Shown: piece after piece, positions 20,559 to 29,611 of the stretch
Layout of the letters: each line of letters starts with the position of its first letter
Position numbering within the stretch: the stretch's first letter is position 1
Assembly (NCBI GenBank): GCA_029379215.1
Contig: JAQYWO010000003.1
Span: forward strand, 16,386 to 80,385
Length of the DNA: 64,000 nt
Direction of reading: 5' to 3'
Source of the DNA: Rhizonema sp. PD37
GTDB taxonomy: Bacteria; Cyanobacteriota; Cyanobacteriia; Cyanobacteriales; Nostocaceae
Notes under the pieces: model-generated
The model's database searches: none
What the model was told of the DNA's origin: nothing
What the model saw: the letters and a program-made list of their open reading frames with translations, nothing else
Position numbers and translations under genes: made by a program

Positions 20559-21137
20559 ATGGCTGCAAGACTAGAGTCGATGGCAAATGTCAGCGAAAAT
20601 GATGTTCCGACTTTAACCCTGTGGCAGCAAATAAAAGAAGACTGGATTGCTCATGGTCAAGATTGGACAAAGCCAGGATTTCGAGCAGTAGCGGTTCTGC
20701 GTTTTGGGGTTTGGCGAATGAAAATTCAGCCCAAATCTCTTCGCGCACCTTTCAGCATTCTTTATCGAATGTTATATCGCAAAGTTCGTAATAATTATGG
20801 AATTGAACTACCCTACACAGTCCAGCTAGGTCGCCGCGTAATCATTGAACACCAGGGAGCAATTGTCGTTCATGGAGATTGCTGGATTGGTGATGATAGT
20901 ATTATCCGCCAAGGTGTGACTTTAGGAAATCGTTATCTAGATCGTCCTTTTGATGCACCAAAGCTAGGCAAATCTGTCAATGTTGGTGCTGGAGCAAAAA
21001 TCTTTGGTAACGTCTCTATTGGAAATGGTGCCAACATTGGCGCTAATGCTGTCGTTCTTTGTGATGTTCCACAGGGAGCAACAGCAGTTGGCATCCCTGC
21101 AAAAATTATCAAGAGGGGAGTGGGGAGTGACGAGTAG
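20559..21137 (+). CDS. serine-acetyltransferase-like hexapeptide acetyltransferase of the polysaccharide locus
   Basis: A 192-residue left-handed beta-helix acetyltransferase: hexapeptide repeats run through VIIEHQGAIVVHGDCWIGDD and NVGAGAKIFGNVSIGNGANI, ending in a GIPAKIIKR closing strand. The N-terminal helices resemble serine O-acetyltransferase (CysE), but it lies 3 bp after the Wzc-like gene, so sugar O-acetylation is at least as likely. Enzymes annotated as serine acetyltransferase are often found in polysaccharide loci. Nothing else in the locus suggests cysteine synthesis. A 300-bp spacer with repeat material follows. Confidence 0.75.
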   Translation: MAARLESMANVSENDVPTLTLWQQIKEDWIAHGQDWTKPGFRAVAVLRFGVWRMKIQPKSLRAPFSILYRMLYRKVRNNYGIELPYTVQLGRRVIIEHQGAIVVHGDCWIGDDSIIRQGVTLGNRYLDRPFDAPKLGKSVNVGAGAKIFGNVSIGNGANIGANAVVLCDVPQGATAVGIPAKIIKRGVGSDE

Positions 21138-21281
21138 GGAAGCACCAGGAAAGGAAAGATGACAACTCTCAACTCATAATTAACAATATTCCGGACAGTT
21201 TTTTTCTCAAGGCTGTAAGCATTGTAACTCTCATTTCTTCGTTGCTTACTCCCTTCCCGCTAGAAGAATACCGAAAAAATA

Positions 21282-21353
21282 AACCGCCAAGACAAGGCAG
21301 TGCGCTGCGGGGGTTCCCCCCGTTGAAGCATCTGCCGCGCCAAGGAAGCCAAG
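21282..21353. repeat. MITE core interrupted by a hairpin
   Basis: AACCGCCAAGAC (21282-21293) and CGCCAAGGAAGCCAAG (21338-21353) are the two halves of the core of the element at 3717-3807, read on the other strand. Between them sits a ~44-bp unit with arms GGCAG/CTGCC and an inner stem CGGGGG/CCCCCG. The outer ends of the element are not recognisable here. The rest of the 21138-21464 spacer holds nothing I can name. Confidence 0.6.
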
Positions 21354-21464
21354 TTTGAAGATCAGAGATATAGGTAATCTTACACCGGGAAGGGAGCAGT
21401 ATCTCTGGACAAGATTTTATCCAGAGTATTGAATTAACAATTAACAACTCACAATCGATAATTA

Positions 21465-22502
21465 ATGATGAAAAAAGTATCTGTTATTATTCCAGTTTAT
21501 CAAGTAGAAAAATATATAGCGGCTACAATAAAATCAGTTCTGGAGCAGACTTATACAAATTTTGAACTGATTATTGTTGATGATGGATCTACTGACAAAA
21601 GTAGAGAAATTTGTCAGCAATTTACAGATCCAAGAATTAAAATTCTTTGTCAAGAAAATCGGGGAGTTGCTGCGGCTCGAAACACTGGTATCCGCAACGC
21701 TCAAGGAGAATATTTGGCTTTGTTAGATGCGGATGACTTGTGGTTGCCCGAAAAGTTAGCAAAACATGTCGCTCATTTAGAAACTTCACCGTCAGTAGGA
21801 GTTAGCTTTTGTCGCTCGGCTTTTATTGATGAACAGGATAAGCCTCTAGGTATATATCAGATTTCTAAGTTGCAAGACATTACACCACTCGATTTAATCT
21901 GTCGCACTCCTATCGGTAATGGTTCTGTACCAGTGATGCGACGAGAAGTTTTTGAGGATATTAAATTCTCAGACAATCTTTATGGTGCAGTTGAGAATTT
22001 TTATTTTGATGATGATCGACAATTACATCCATCGGAAGATGTTGAATGTTGGTTGAGGATTGCACTGAAAACAAAGTGGAAAATTGAAGGTGTTCCTGAA
22101 GCTTTGACTCTGTATCGAGTTAATCCATCTGGACATTCAGCGCAATTGCTCAAAAAGCTTAATTCTTGGAAAAGAATGTTGGAAAAAGTGCATGTCTATG
22201 CTCCTGACTTGATGGATCAGTTGGAAGATATAGCTATGGCTTACCAATATCGACATTTAGCCAGAAGGGCTGTCACTTTAAAATTAGGTTCCACAGCCGT
22301 CCAATTCATGCAGCAAGCTTTGTCTGCTTATCCACGCATCCTACAGGAGGAACCGCGTCGCACGCTAATGACTTTAGCTGCTGCGTATTCTCTCTGGCTT
22401 CTGCCGCGATCGCTATACCACGAAATTGAAAGTTTGGCATTAAAAGTCACAGGAGCTAATCAAAAGCGTAACATTGTTCAGCAACAGTCTGCACTTCAAT
22501 AA
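21465..22502 (+). CDS. family 2 glycosyltransferase
   Basis: Inverting GT-A enzyme that transfers a sugar from a nucleotide donor, likely to the growing repeat unit at the cytoplasmic face. The 345-residue protein has the GT2 start VSVIIPVYQVEKYI, the nucleotide-binding IIVDDGSTDKS, the AARNTGI segment and the metal-binding DADD of LALLDADDLW. A later PSEDVECWLRIA gives the ED acid pair of the catalytic site. The C-terminal ~130 residues are helical. Tandem ATG codons open the gene; either may be used. On the same strand as the genes before and after it. Confidence 0.92.
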   Translation: MMKKVSVIIPVYQVEKYIAATIKSVLEQTYTNFELIIVDDGSTDKSREICQQFTDPRIKILCQENRGVAAARNTGIRNAQGEYLALLDADDLWLPEKLAKHVAHLETSPSVGVSFCRSAFIDEQDKPLGIYQISKLQDITPLDLICRTPIGNGSVPVMRREVFEDIKFSDNLYGAVENFYFDDDRQLHPSEDVECWLRIALKTKWKIEGVPEALTLYRVNPSGHSAQLLKKLNSWKRMLEKVHVYAPDLMDQLEDIAMAYQYRHLARRAVTLKLGSTAVQFMQQALSAYPRILQEEPRRTLMTLAAAYSLWLLPRSLYHEIESLALKVTGANQKRNIVQQQSALQ

Positions 22503-23222
22503 CAAGCTATCAAGCAAGACGATTGTTGTTATTAGTGTTCAGTCATCTAAGATTCCCCCAACCCCCCTCAACAAGGGCGGCTAACGCTGTGCTTTGGTTT
22601 TCATTAAGGCGACTGGCGTGGGCTCCCCCCTTTTGAAGCTAGGGGGGCAAGCTTTAACTGAACCTTATGGATTGATATCTAACAGTATCCGCTCCTTATC
22701 TTTTGAGAATGCATTTCATAATATAATAATGTCACCTGTCGATAAGTAGCACATGGCTGAATTTAAGTTTATTCAAACATCATCAGTTGCATTAATAAAG
22801 CAATTATAAAGGGTTTTGGTGAACCTATAGATTCTTTATTAAAACTTACGCAAACTCTACTCATTCTTGGCTTTCTTCTCTTCGAGACGCTTCGCGTTCG
22901 TCGTCAGACGTGGCGTCAGCCAAGGCACGGGCAGATTCTTACGGAGGAGCCAGTACTGAAGGAGGGTTTCCCGACCTAGGGCTCTGGCGTTGGAAACCCT
23001 CCTGCGAACTGCCCTCGTCTTGGTGAATCAGCGCGCATGAGGCGTTTTCCCGCCGTAGGCGACTGATGTTAGCGCAGCGTTAGCGACGGAGGAGCGTCAC
23101 CCGGAGGGCGGTTCAATAAATTAAGCCTTTTGGCAAATGAATGCGTAAGTCCTATTTATAAAAGAGCGTTGCCTACGGGGGGCTACGCCTACAGATACAC
23201 TTTATTATTCTAGTTTGTAAAA
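22503..23222. other. 720-bp spacer filled with repeats
   Basis: Holds a C-rich/G-rich hairpin near 22560-22650 (CCCCCC... ...AGGGGGG types common in cyanobacterial spacers) and the interrupted MITE at 22841-23153. A short open frame from 22753 (18 codons) is too small to support. No gene recognised. Confidence 0.6.
22841..23153. mobile_element. interrupted copy of the 91-bp MITE, carrying a 229-bp insert
   Basis: Left part AACTTACGCAAACTCTACTC to GGCTTTCTT (22841-22877) and right part GGCGGTTCAATAAATTAAGC to TGCGTAAGTCCT (23107-23153) reproduce the element at 3717-3807. Between them, 22878-23106 is a composite of palindromes: GGAGGGTTTCC (22961-22971) pairs with GGAAACCCTCC (22992-23002), inside GGGCAG/CTGCCC arms (22929-22934, 23009-23014). 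This is a repeat nested within a MITE. Confidence 0.75.
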
Positions 23223-24404
23223 ATGCGCTTATTGATTGTACAGTATGGCGGTGACTATCGTGAAGTTTTTCAGCGCCTTGCTGAAAATGGAGTTGAAACT
23301 TATCATGCTCAGAAATACCTCATCAATGCTGTAACTGATATTAGCAAGCAAATTGAAGAGACTACTTTATTTTGTTGTCGAACCAAAGAGTCTTATAGCG
23401 TAGTTCTTCAAGATGGATTGCGAGCTGTTGGTGCGGGACTCGATCCCTACAAACAAAAAAGAGAACTTTTAAAATTAATTGCCGAGCAAAATCCTACACA
23501 TTTAGTTATTCATGCGCCAATTCCAGCACTTTTTAACTGGGCAATTCAAAACAAAATCAAAACATTAGGATTACTAGCAGATTCATTCTCTGGTAAAGGT
23601 TTACGTCGGCAAATCCGAAATTACTTCTTGGCTCGCTTGCTTAACAACAAGCACATTGAAGTCATTGGAAATCATGGTATTAATGCTAGTTTATCACTTC
23701 AAAAAATAGGAGTTAACCCAAATAAAATTATCCCTTGGGACTGGCCTCATTTTGTCACACCTGATTTTTATGCGCCCAAAAATTTACCGGAGAATAAAAA
23801 TCAGATAAATTTAATCTATGTTGGAGCAATTCAAGAAAGCAAGGGAGTTGGCGACATTATCAGAGCAGTCGCGAAGCTCAAAAACTTACCAATTAATTTA
23901 CAGGTAGCAGGTAAGGGTGAAATTGATTATTTTACTCAGCAAGCTAAACAATTGAATATTGAAGATTGTGTGAACTTCTTGGGATTAGTGCCACATCATC
24001 AAATCATAGATTTAATGCGGAAGGCGGATATTGTTATAGTTCCTAGCAGGCATGAATACCCAGAAGGGTTTCCTTTGACAATATATGAAGCTTTTTGTTC
24101 AAGAACTCCAATTGTTGCCTCAGATCACCCAATGTTTAAAGGAAACTTACAAGATGGTGTGAATGCAATGACTTTTCCTGCAGGTAACTCAACAGCTTTG
24201 GCAATGTGTATTGAGATGCTCCTCAAGCCAAATCTTTATTACAGTCTTTCAGAAGCTTCTGCGGATGCTTGGAAGCGATTACAGATTCCTGTAAAGTGGG
24301 CAGAATTAGTCAATCGTTGGCTTCATGACTCACCGGAAAATCAGCATTGGCTATCTGAGCATCGACTTACTTCAGGAATATACAATTCTAAGTTTACTTA
24401 TTAG
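23223..24404 (+). CDS. family 4 glycosyltransferase
   Basis: A retaining GT-B glycosyltransferase of 393 residues. The C-terminal donor domain shows IYVGAIQESKGVGDIIRA, the LQVAGKGE strand, CVNFLGLVPHHQIIDLMRKA, and the donor-binding Glu pair in EYPEGFPLTIYEAF (E-x7-E). The N-terminal acceptor domain starts MRLLIVQYGGDYRE. Sugar specificity cannot be told. ATG start at 23223. A hairpin terminator follows the stop (24424-24470), so transcription may end here before the polymerase gene. Confidence 0.9.
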   Translation: MRLLIVQYGGDYREVFQRLAENGVETYHAQKYLINAVTDISKQIEETTLFCCRTKESYSVVLQDGLRAVGAGLDPYKQKRELLKLIAEQNPTHLVIHAPIPALFNWAIQNKIKTLGLLADSFSGKGLRRQIRNYFLARLLNNKHIEVIGNHGINASLSLQKIGVNPNKIIPWDWPHFVTPDFYAPKNLPENKNQINLIYVGAIQESKGVGDIIRAVAKLKNLPINLQVAGKGEIDYFTQQAKQLNIEDCVNFLGLVPHHQIIDLMRKADIVIVPSRHEYPEGFPLTIYEAFCSRTPIVASDHPMFKGNLQDGVNAMTFPAGNSTALAMCIEMLLKPNLYYSLSEASADAWKRLQIPVKWAELVNRWLHDSPENQHWLSEHRLTSGIYNSKFTY

Positions 24405-24423
24405 CATAAGTTTGGTTACAATG

Positions 24424-24470
24424 ATGAACTACCCCGTCCCATGAATGCAAGGGGTAGTTCATTTGTTTAC
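24424..24470 (+). terminator. intrinsic terminator after the GT4 gene
   Basis: ATGAACTACCCC (24424-24435) is perfectly complementary to GGGGTAGTTCAT (24451-24462), with a 15-base loop and TTTGTTT after it. Confidence 0.75.
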
Positions 24471-24499
24471 AGGATTATTTATTTTTATGTTGCTTAAGT

Positions 24500-25765
24500 T
24501 TGGAACAAGCGAATTATAAATATCAACTTATGCAAAACAAAACTGTAGAAAGGGCTGAAAAATGGTTCGCAGTTATAGGATTAACCTTTTTCACCAGAGC
24601 CTTTGATTTAGGGACAGGGATAATTGATACTCCATTACTCCCTGGCTTTTTCACCACAGCACTCAGATATGTTGTTTGGCTGGGATCACTATTTTTAATT
24701 TTTGCCCACAGAAAAGATGCTATGCGCACTGCTAGCAGAGAAAAATTACTTTGGGTACTGACATTAATAATCTTACTTTCATTTATCTGGTCTGATTTTC
24801 CCTTAGACGTTTTCAAAAATAATCGTGAAGTCTGGCAAATGACTTCGTTTAGCTTATATTTTGCGACTCGATTTAGTTTAAAAGAGCAGATCAAACTCAT
24901 TGTTTGGACGTTTGTTATAGGAGCTTTCGCAAGTATCTTTCTCGCTCTCACCGTACCAGTTATTGCCATACATCAGGAGGATCATCCAGGAGCTTGGAGA
25001 GGAGTATATGACTATAAGAATACTTTTGGCAGCATGATGATTATCGGCTCATTAGCACTTTTTTTACTACCCGTCAAAACCGAACGACAGAAACTCTATA
25101 GGTGGGCAGGTATTATTTTACTGCTAATCATGATGTTACTTTCTACTTCAAAAACTTCTCTAGTCATCTATTTTCTTCTTGTCTTTATTTTAGGTTTTTA
25201 TCGTAATTTTCGGTGGCAGGGAAGGGTAACTGTGGTCATTTTAGACCTGGCAATTCTAATTTTGGCTTGTGTGGCTACATTAGTCGTCGGTAACTGGGTA
25301 GCTTTATTAACAGGCTTAGGAAAAGACCCTACTTTAACTGGAAGAACGATATTATGGGCTACTGTTCTAATGAGGCTTGGGCAAAGACCTTTATTGGGTT
25401 ATGGTCGTGGTGCATTTTGGTCACCACAAGCTCCTTATGGACAAGAAGCAGGTCGAGCGGTTTCCCCCGGTTTCGTCGCACCTCACTCTCATAATGGTTT
25501 TTTTGATATCGCACTGGATGTAGGTTATATCGGGTTAATACTGTTTTTAATAATTTATTTCAGAGCCTTTTTTCTAGCGCTGAAACGAGCTTACGCAACT
25601 AGAAACTCAGAAAACCTTTGGCCTCTAGCATTCCTGATGTTCTTAGCAATGAATAACGTCACAGAGAGTTACCTTCTACGTATATCTAATATATATTGGG
25701 TTCTATTCTTAACCGTTGTTCTCTCCGTCAACCCAAAACCTCCAGTCACTAAGCAAATAGGGTAA
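24500..25765 (+). CDS. O-antigen ligase/polymerase-like membrane protein (Wzy type)
   Basis: In Wzx/Wzy systems the polymerase joins lipid-linked repeat units on the outer face of the inner membrane. The ~420-residue protein has about ten or eleven membrane segments and the long periplasmic loop of the O-antigen ligase family, with FWSPQAPYG... and the marker VAPHSHNGFFDIALDVGYIG just before the next segment. The TTG at 24500 or the ATG at 24530 may be the start; neither has a clear ribosome-binding site. Given the Wzc-like and Wzx-like neighbours, a repeat-unit polymerase is more likely than a lipid-A ligase. Confidence 0.88.
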   Translation: MEQANYKYQLMQNKTVERAEKWFAVIGLTFFTRAFDLGTGIIDTPLLPGFFTTALRYVVWLGSLFLIFAHRKDAMRTASREKLLWVLTLIILLSFIWSDFPLDVFKNNREVWQMTSFSLYFATRFSLKEQIKLIVWTFVIGAFASIFLALTVPVIAIHQEDHPGAWRGVYDYKNTFGSMMIIGSLALFLLPVKTERQKLYRWAGIILLLIMMLLSTSKTSLVIYFLLVFILGFYRNFRWQGRVTVVILDLAILILACVATLVVGNWVALLTGLGKDPTLTGRTILWATVLMRLGQRPLLGYGRGAFWSPQAPYGQEAGRAVSPGFVAPHSHNGFFDIALDVGYIGLILFLIIYFRAFFLALKRAYATRNSENLWPLAFLMFLAMNNVTESYLLRISNIYWVLFLTVVLSVNPKPPVTKQIG

Positions 25766-25781
25766 GCGGGAGGAGCGGAGG

Positions 25782-25869
25782 CAATACTGCAAGGGAAGAG
25801 CGAAATTTATCTGTTAAGGCAAGCAGGGGATGCAGGGGAGGAAAAGAGGACTCAGCCCTTGCAGTATTG
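25782..25869. repeat. 14-bp perfect inverted repeat between convergent genes
   Basis: CAATACTGCAAGGG (25782-25795) and CCCTTGCAGTATTG (25856-25869), each followed or preceded by GAGCGGAGG. It sits between the Wzy gene and the opposing SGNH gene and may be a bidirectional terminator or a short mobile palindrome. Confidence 0.6.
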
Positions 25870-25982
25870 GGAGCGGAGGTAATTCCTCTCTCTGTGCCCC
25901 CTCTTCCTACTCAATTCTGAGATTGATTGGGTTTTGTAAATTCCATGCATCAACGTTGACGAATTCAATCCAAGCGCAAATC

Positions 25983-27113
25983 CTAAGAGCGATCGCCAAT
26001 TAACTTGAATACAGCTTTAGCGATTTGCTGATCAACACTCTTGACAAAATGCCCATCAGGAATGAAGTTTGCCAAGTTAGATGCAGGGGCAATGTTATGA
26101 GTGCTGACATATGGAATCGCAGCACTTTTAAGCGTTGGTTCCAATGCCCGAAACAAATGGTCATCATACCCGCGATCATTAAATAGAAGTACAATCGGTA
26201 ATTTTTGATCCTTGACAGCCGTGAGTGCAAAGTCAGTTACCATCGCTCTTAAAATCTGGGTTGGATATTCTGTAAATCCTTTTGAAGTATGAATTTGCTT
26301 CTCCACCTCTTTTTGATGACGTTGTGCCCAAGCTCGACGAACCAAGCGAATAAGTGTAGAATTATCCAGAAAATTTCGGTTAAACAGAAACGAATCAAAG
26401 AATTGATCGTTTTCTTGTAACTGAGTTAGGAAAACATCCCGTTGTTGTGATGAGTGAAAAGTATCGCGGAGTTGAGCTAGCGATGTCGCCATCGGTACAA
26501 TCTCCTTCAGCTTGCCGTCTTCTATAAAGTATTTTGGATAAGTGTAAGGAGCCGGTCCCTCAAACTGCCATGTCATGCCATTTAAGGTGGTTAGTCCTTT
26601 GACACTAGAAGCCAGAATTCCCATCATCACTACATCTGCTTGATGTCTATCCCTGTCAAGCTTGTATGCAGCCAATGAGTAGTTGGGTGGTGCGGCAGGG
26701 CCGGCGATCATTCTCAAGGTGATATTAGGATTGATTTCCTTCATCGCCTCACCAACATGATTCGAGAATGACATTCCATAGATGGCAACCAATAAATCTT
26801 CTTTGTTTGCAGGGCGAGTCGCTAAATTTAACTTTTTCCATAACTCTGGATCTAACCAACCTGCAACGGCGATCGCTGAACTCGACTCATCTGTTGGTCC
26901 AACCATCTGTGAAAGTTTGCCTTCAAGCGATCTACCGTAATTAAAGTAGAGGCTCAGTTGTTTGGGAGTCATGTGGGGATCTGACGGATAAGGAAACAGA
27001 ACGTTGACTGCAATATCCATGACCATTAAGAAAAGAACAATCCACACCCCCATCACAACAGTTTTCCAGATGTTTTTACCCGTGCTTGCCTTCTTCTTAG
27101 TACAAAATTGCAT
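25983..27113 (-). CDS. membrane-anchored SGNH-like protein, probable O-acetylation partner of the MBOAT
   Basis: The 376-residue protein has one N-terminal membrane segment (about 17-38, VVMGVWIVLFLMVMDIAVNV) and a large outer domain. IYGMSFSNHVGEAM (about residue 117) resembles the nucleophile block of SGNH hydrolases, and PDGHFVKSVDQQIAKAV near the C-terminus fits the catalytic DxxH block. AlgX/AlgJ-like SGNH proteins use this layout to move acetyl groups onto polysaccharides. The MBOAT gene lies next to it on the same strand, 228 bp upstream. I infer a two-protein acetylation module. The family identity rests only on these two motifs and context. Confidence 0.65.
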   Translation of the reverse strand: MQFCTKKKASTGKNIWKTVVMGVWIVLFLMVMDIAVNVLFPYPSDPHMTPKQLSLYFNYGRSLEGKLSQMVGPTDESSSAIAVAGWLDPELWKKLNLATRPANKEDLLVAIYGMSFSNHVGEAMKEINPNITLRMIAGPAAPPNYSLAAYKLDRDRHQADVVMMGILASSVKGLTTLNGMTWQFEGPAPYTYPKYFIEDGKLKEIVPMATSLAQLRDTFHSSQQRDVFLTQLQENDQFFDSFLFNRNFLDNSTLIRLVRRAWAQRHQKEVEKQIHTSKGFTEYPTQILRAMVTDFALTAVKDQKLPIVLLFNDRGYDDHLFRALEPTLKSAAIPYVSTHNIAPASNLANFIPDGHFVKSVDQQIAKAVFKLIGDRS

Positions 27114-27211
27114 AAATTCATACCGTTATGTTAGTAACTGCACTTTATCGCTAAAGCGCAGTTACAAGGCTTATTTTATGACACGAATTTATGAAATACA
27201 GCACTTGACGT

Positions 27212-27334
27212 AAGTTGCTAGTTAATGCATGTAACCGTATTTTTAAGTAATATTATTTATACACAATATATATTTTAATACTTATCATATATATTGTGTA
27301 CTGAATTTATGTACTTTTAGATAACTAGCAACTT
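27212..27334. mobile_element. palindromic element with two nested perfect inverted repeats
   Basis: Outer arms AAGTTGCTAGTTA (27212-27224) and TAACTAGCAACTT (27322-27334) are perfect, as are the inner arms TACACAATATATAT (27260-27273) and ATATATATTGTGTA (27287-27300). No coding capacity. It fills the space between the MBOAT and SGNH genes, so it may affect their joint transcription. Confidence 0.7.
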
Positions 27335-27341
27335 GGGTTAC

Positions 27342-29003
27342 TTAGAACTGTGAGTAGATAAACTGTGCGGGTGCGTTGCTTGTGCCCATTAATAAAATGA
27401 AGATGAGTGTAGCGTAAAAGATCGCACGGGCTGGTATGTCGAAGCGGATGTTAAAATGTGGTCGATTGGCTTTAAAAGATTCCAATATTTCGTAACCAAT
27501 TAATAACGGAATACCCAACATAGCAGATAGAGGGGGTTTCGGCATCCTCAGAGTAAAGTTGCCAAAATCTGCCAACAGTATTTTAGTAAACGTCATGACT
27601 TGAGCGAGAGAATTGGCTCGAAACAGCAGCCACCCGTAGCAAGTGACAATAAAGAACAGCACAATTGCAGCGATCCCCCTCAGGTTTCCAAAACCTTGGC
27701 TCTTTGATGCTTCAGAATGCTTCTTCGACTCTTTGGGAGTAAAAACTCGGTATGCAGATAGAAGTGTTCCTTGATAGAAACCCCAGAGGATAAAATTCCA
27801 TGCAGCTCCATGCCATAATCCGCCAAGTACCATTGTCGTCATGAGATTTTGATAAGTTCTCAGTTCGCCTTTGCGGTTTCCACCAAGAGGAATGTAAAGG
27901 TAGTCGCGCAGCCATGTCGAGAGACTGATATGCCAACGACGCCAGAACTCACTCGGATCTTTTGATATATAAGGCAGGTCAAAGTTTAGCATCAGTTCTA
28001 TGCCAAATAGTTTAGATACGCCTCTGCCTATGTTTGAGTAACCAGAGAAATCACAGTAGATTTGGATAGCAAAGAGAAAAGTTGCTGCAACAACATCAAT
28101 CCAAGACACTGCTCCTGCAGTCTCATATATAGCGTTAACTGAACCTGCAACTCCATCAGCGATCGCCACTTTTTTAAACAAACCGAACAGAATCAGGAAC
28201 AAACCTTCTGCTGATTGCTGAAAGCTTACCTGGCGAGGATTTGATAACTGCGGCAGCAAATGCGATGCTCGGTCGATTGGACCTGCCAGTAGGGGTGGGA
28301 AAAAAGCCCAGAACAGCGCAAAATTCAGGAACTCATACGATGCCGTCATTTTGCCTTTATAAAGATCGACCGCATAGCTGATGGCTTTGAAAGTGTAAAA
28401 TGAGATTCCTGCAGGCAAAATCAGGTTTAAATGCCAATATTCAACTGGTACACCGAGCGCATGAATCGTTTCTTGGGCACTATGAATAAAGAAATTTGAG
28501 TATTTAAAGAAGCCGAGAATGCCGAGATTAGCGCAGATGCTCACCCATAAAAAGAATTTACGTCGTTTGTGTTCCTTGAGTGCAACACATCGCGGGTGTA
28601 ATAAATTGCCGATCGCAACCAGTGCCACTGATCCCAGGAAGACCAACCAGCCAGACAATGCGCTAGGAAAAAGCTGCGACCATTGTACTGATACGAAATT
28701 AGATGTCGTTAAATATACCGCATTCCACTGTATTGTATCAAAGGCGAGGGCTGCAAGGACAATTGACCAAGAGCAAAAGAAGCGGTGAGAGCGACTCAAG
28801 CGTCCTGAATCAATCATTGCTCCACTGTAAAAGTCGATAACAGTTGATAGAACAATCAAAAAAAGTAAATGTATGTCCCACCAGCCATAAAATACATAGC
28901 TGGCAATAAGCAACATAATGTTTTGCCCACGGAAAGGAAGAATGCGGTAAAGCAAATATGTAATGACGAGAAAGACAAAAAATTCGACTGAGTTAAATAA
29001 CAC
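27342..29003 (-). CDS. MBOAT-family O-acyltransferase (AlgI/DltB-like)
   Basis: A 553-residue membrane protein. AlgI-type MBOATs pass acetyl groups across the membrane to a periplasmic partner that acetylates a polysaccharide. Seen: about ten to twelve membrane segments, the conserved NLILPAGISFYTFKAISY and YFNF-like AlgI core, FWRRWHISLSTWLRDYLYIP with the first conserved His, and MVLGGLWHGAAWNFILWG with the catalytic His. The N-terminus MLFNSVEFFVFLVITYLLYR is typical of the family, supporting the start at 29003. It is the first gene of a two-gene unit with the SGNH-like protein on the minus strand, facing away from the following glycosyltransferase. Confidence 0.93.
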   Translation of the reverse strand: MLFNSVEFFVFLVITYLLYRILPFRGQNIMLLIASYVFYGWWDIHLLFLIVLSTVIDFYSGAMIDSGRLSRSHRFFCSWSIVLAALAFDTIQWNAVYLTTSNFVSVQWSQLFPSALSGWLVFLGSVALVAIGNLLHPRCVALKEHKRRKFFLWVSICANLGILGFFKYSNFFIHSAQETIHALGVPVEYWHLNLILPAGISFYTFKAISYAVDLYKGKMTASYEFLNFALFWAFFPPLLAGPIDRASHLLPQLSNPRQVSFQQSAEGLFLILFGLFKKVAIADGVAGSVNAIYETAGAVSWIDVVAATFLFAIQIYCDFSGYSNIGRGVSKLFGIELMLNFDLPYISKDPSEFWRRWHISLSTWLRDYLYIPLGGNRKGELRTYQNLMTTMVLGGLWHGAAWNFILWGFYQGTLLSAYRVFTPKESKKHSEASKSQGFGNLRGIAAIVLFFIVTCYGWLLFRANSLAQVMTFTKILLADFGNFTLRMPKPPLSAMLGIPLLIGYEILESFKANRPHFNIRFDIPARAIFYATLIFILLMGTSNAPAQFIYSQF

Positions 29004-29611
29004 TTGTCTAAGCCCCTGGAAAACTCTATCTCTTGGAATTGGCTCTTGATCGCTTTTGACGCTGAAAATCTTTCATCCTGACACAAGGAAACTACAAAGT
29101 TAGCCACACCGCAGCGACTTCTTTCCTATTCCAACCCCGTGACCTTAGGCGTGGGGCTGTTCTAAATCTGACTTTGACTCTTTGTACTCAAAAATAATAC
29201 CTAATATACAGATGTTTGTTATTTCTTTTTTTGATGATAATTAAAATTATGTCTTTAGGTTTATGAAGATCGTATGAATCATTCATGAAATTCTGCTTCT
29301 TTTCGGAAAAATATGTGATTATATTATGTGATCGATTATTCCTTTCTTATCTTCAAGCTTAAGAGTAAGGAGTCTAAGGTCGATCCTCGCATCCATATTG
29401 TCAAGTTTGCCTATGAGTGAAATCAAAAGCGCTCAAGAGAATTGGCATCGGTTTAGCAGAGCAAAATGCTATGGGATTCTTGAAACTTTCCGCAAAAGAT
29501 GAATTCGATTGATGGATGCTAAGGATACACGTTTTGGCGATTTAGATGATTATAAGGTTGCTCGTATAGCAAAGCTATTCACGCAGTCGATGGGTACGCT
29601 GATTCCTGCTA
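29004..29611. other. spacer with a hairpin and weak remnants of a nuclease gene
   Basis: CCCCGTGACCTTAGGCGTGG at 29135 begins an imperfect hairpin (29135-29156) resembling the end hairpins of IS200/IS605-type elements. From 29413 a 29-codon frame contains HRFSRAKCYG, which is reminiscent of a conserved KFNR segment in IscB proteins. Around 29575 another phase gives KAIHAVDGY. Both are uncertain. No intact gene. Confidence 0.4.

Noticed and set aside
20559..21137. housekeeping CysE
   Set aside because: Position directly behind the Wzc-like gene argues for a polysaccharide role, though not excluded.
29413..29502. 29-codon frame with HRFSRAKCYG as part of the IscB gene
   Set aside because: The spacing to the clear C-terminal block does not fit and the similarity is weak; mentioned only as possible.
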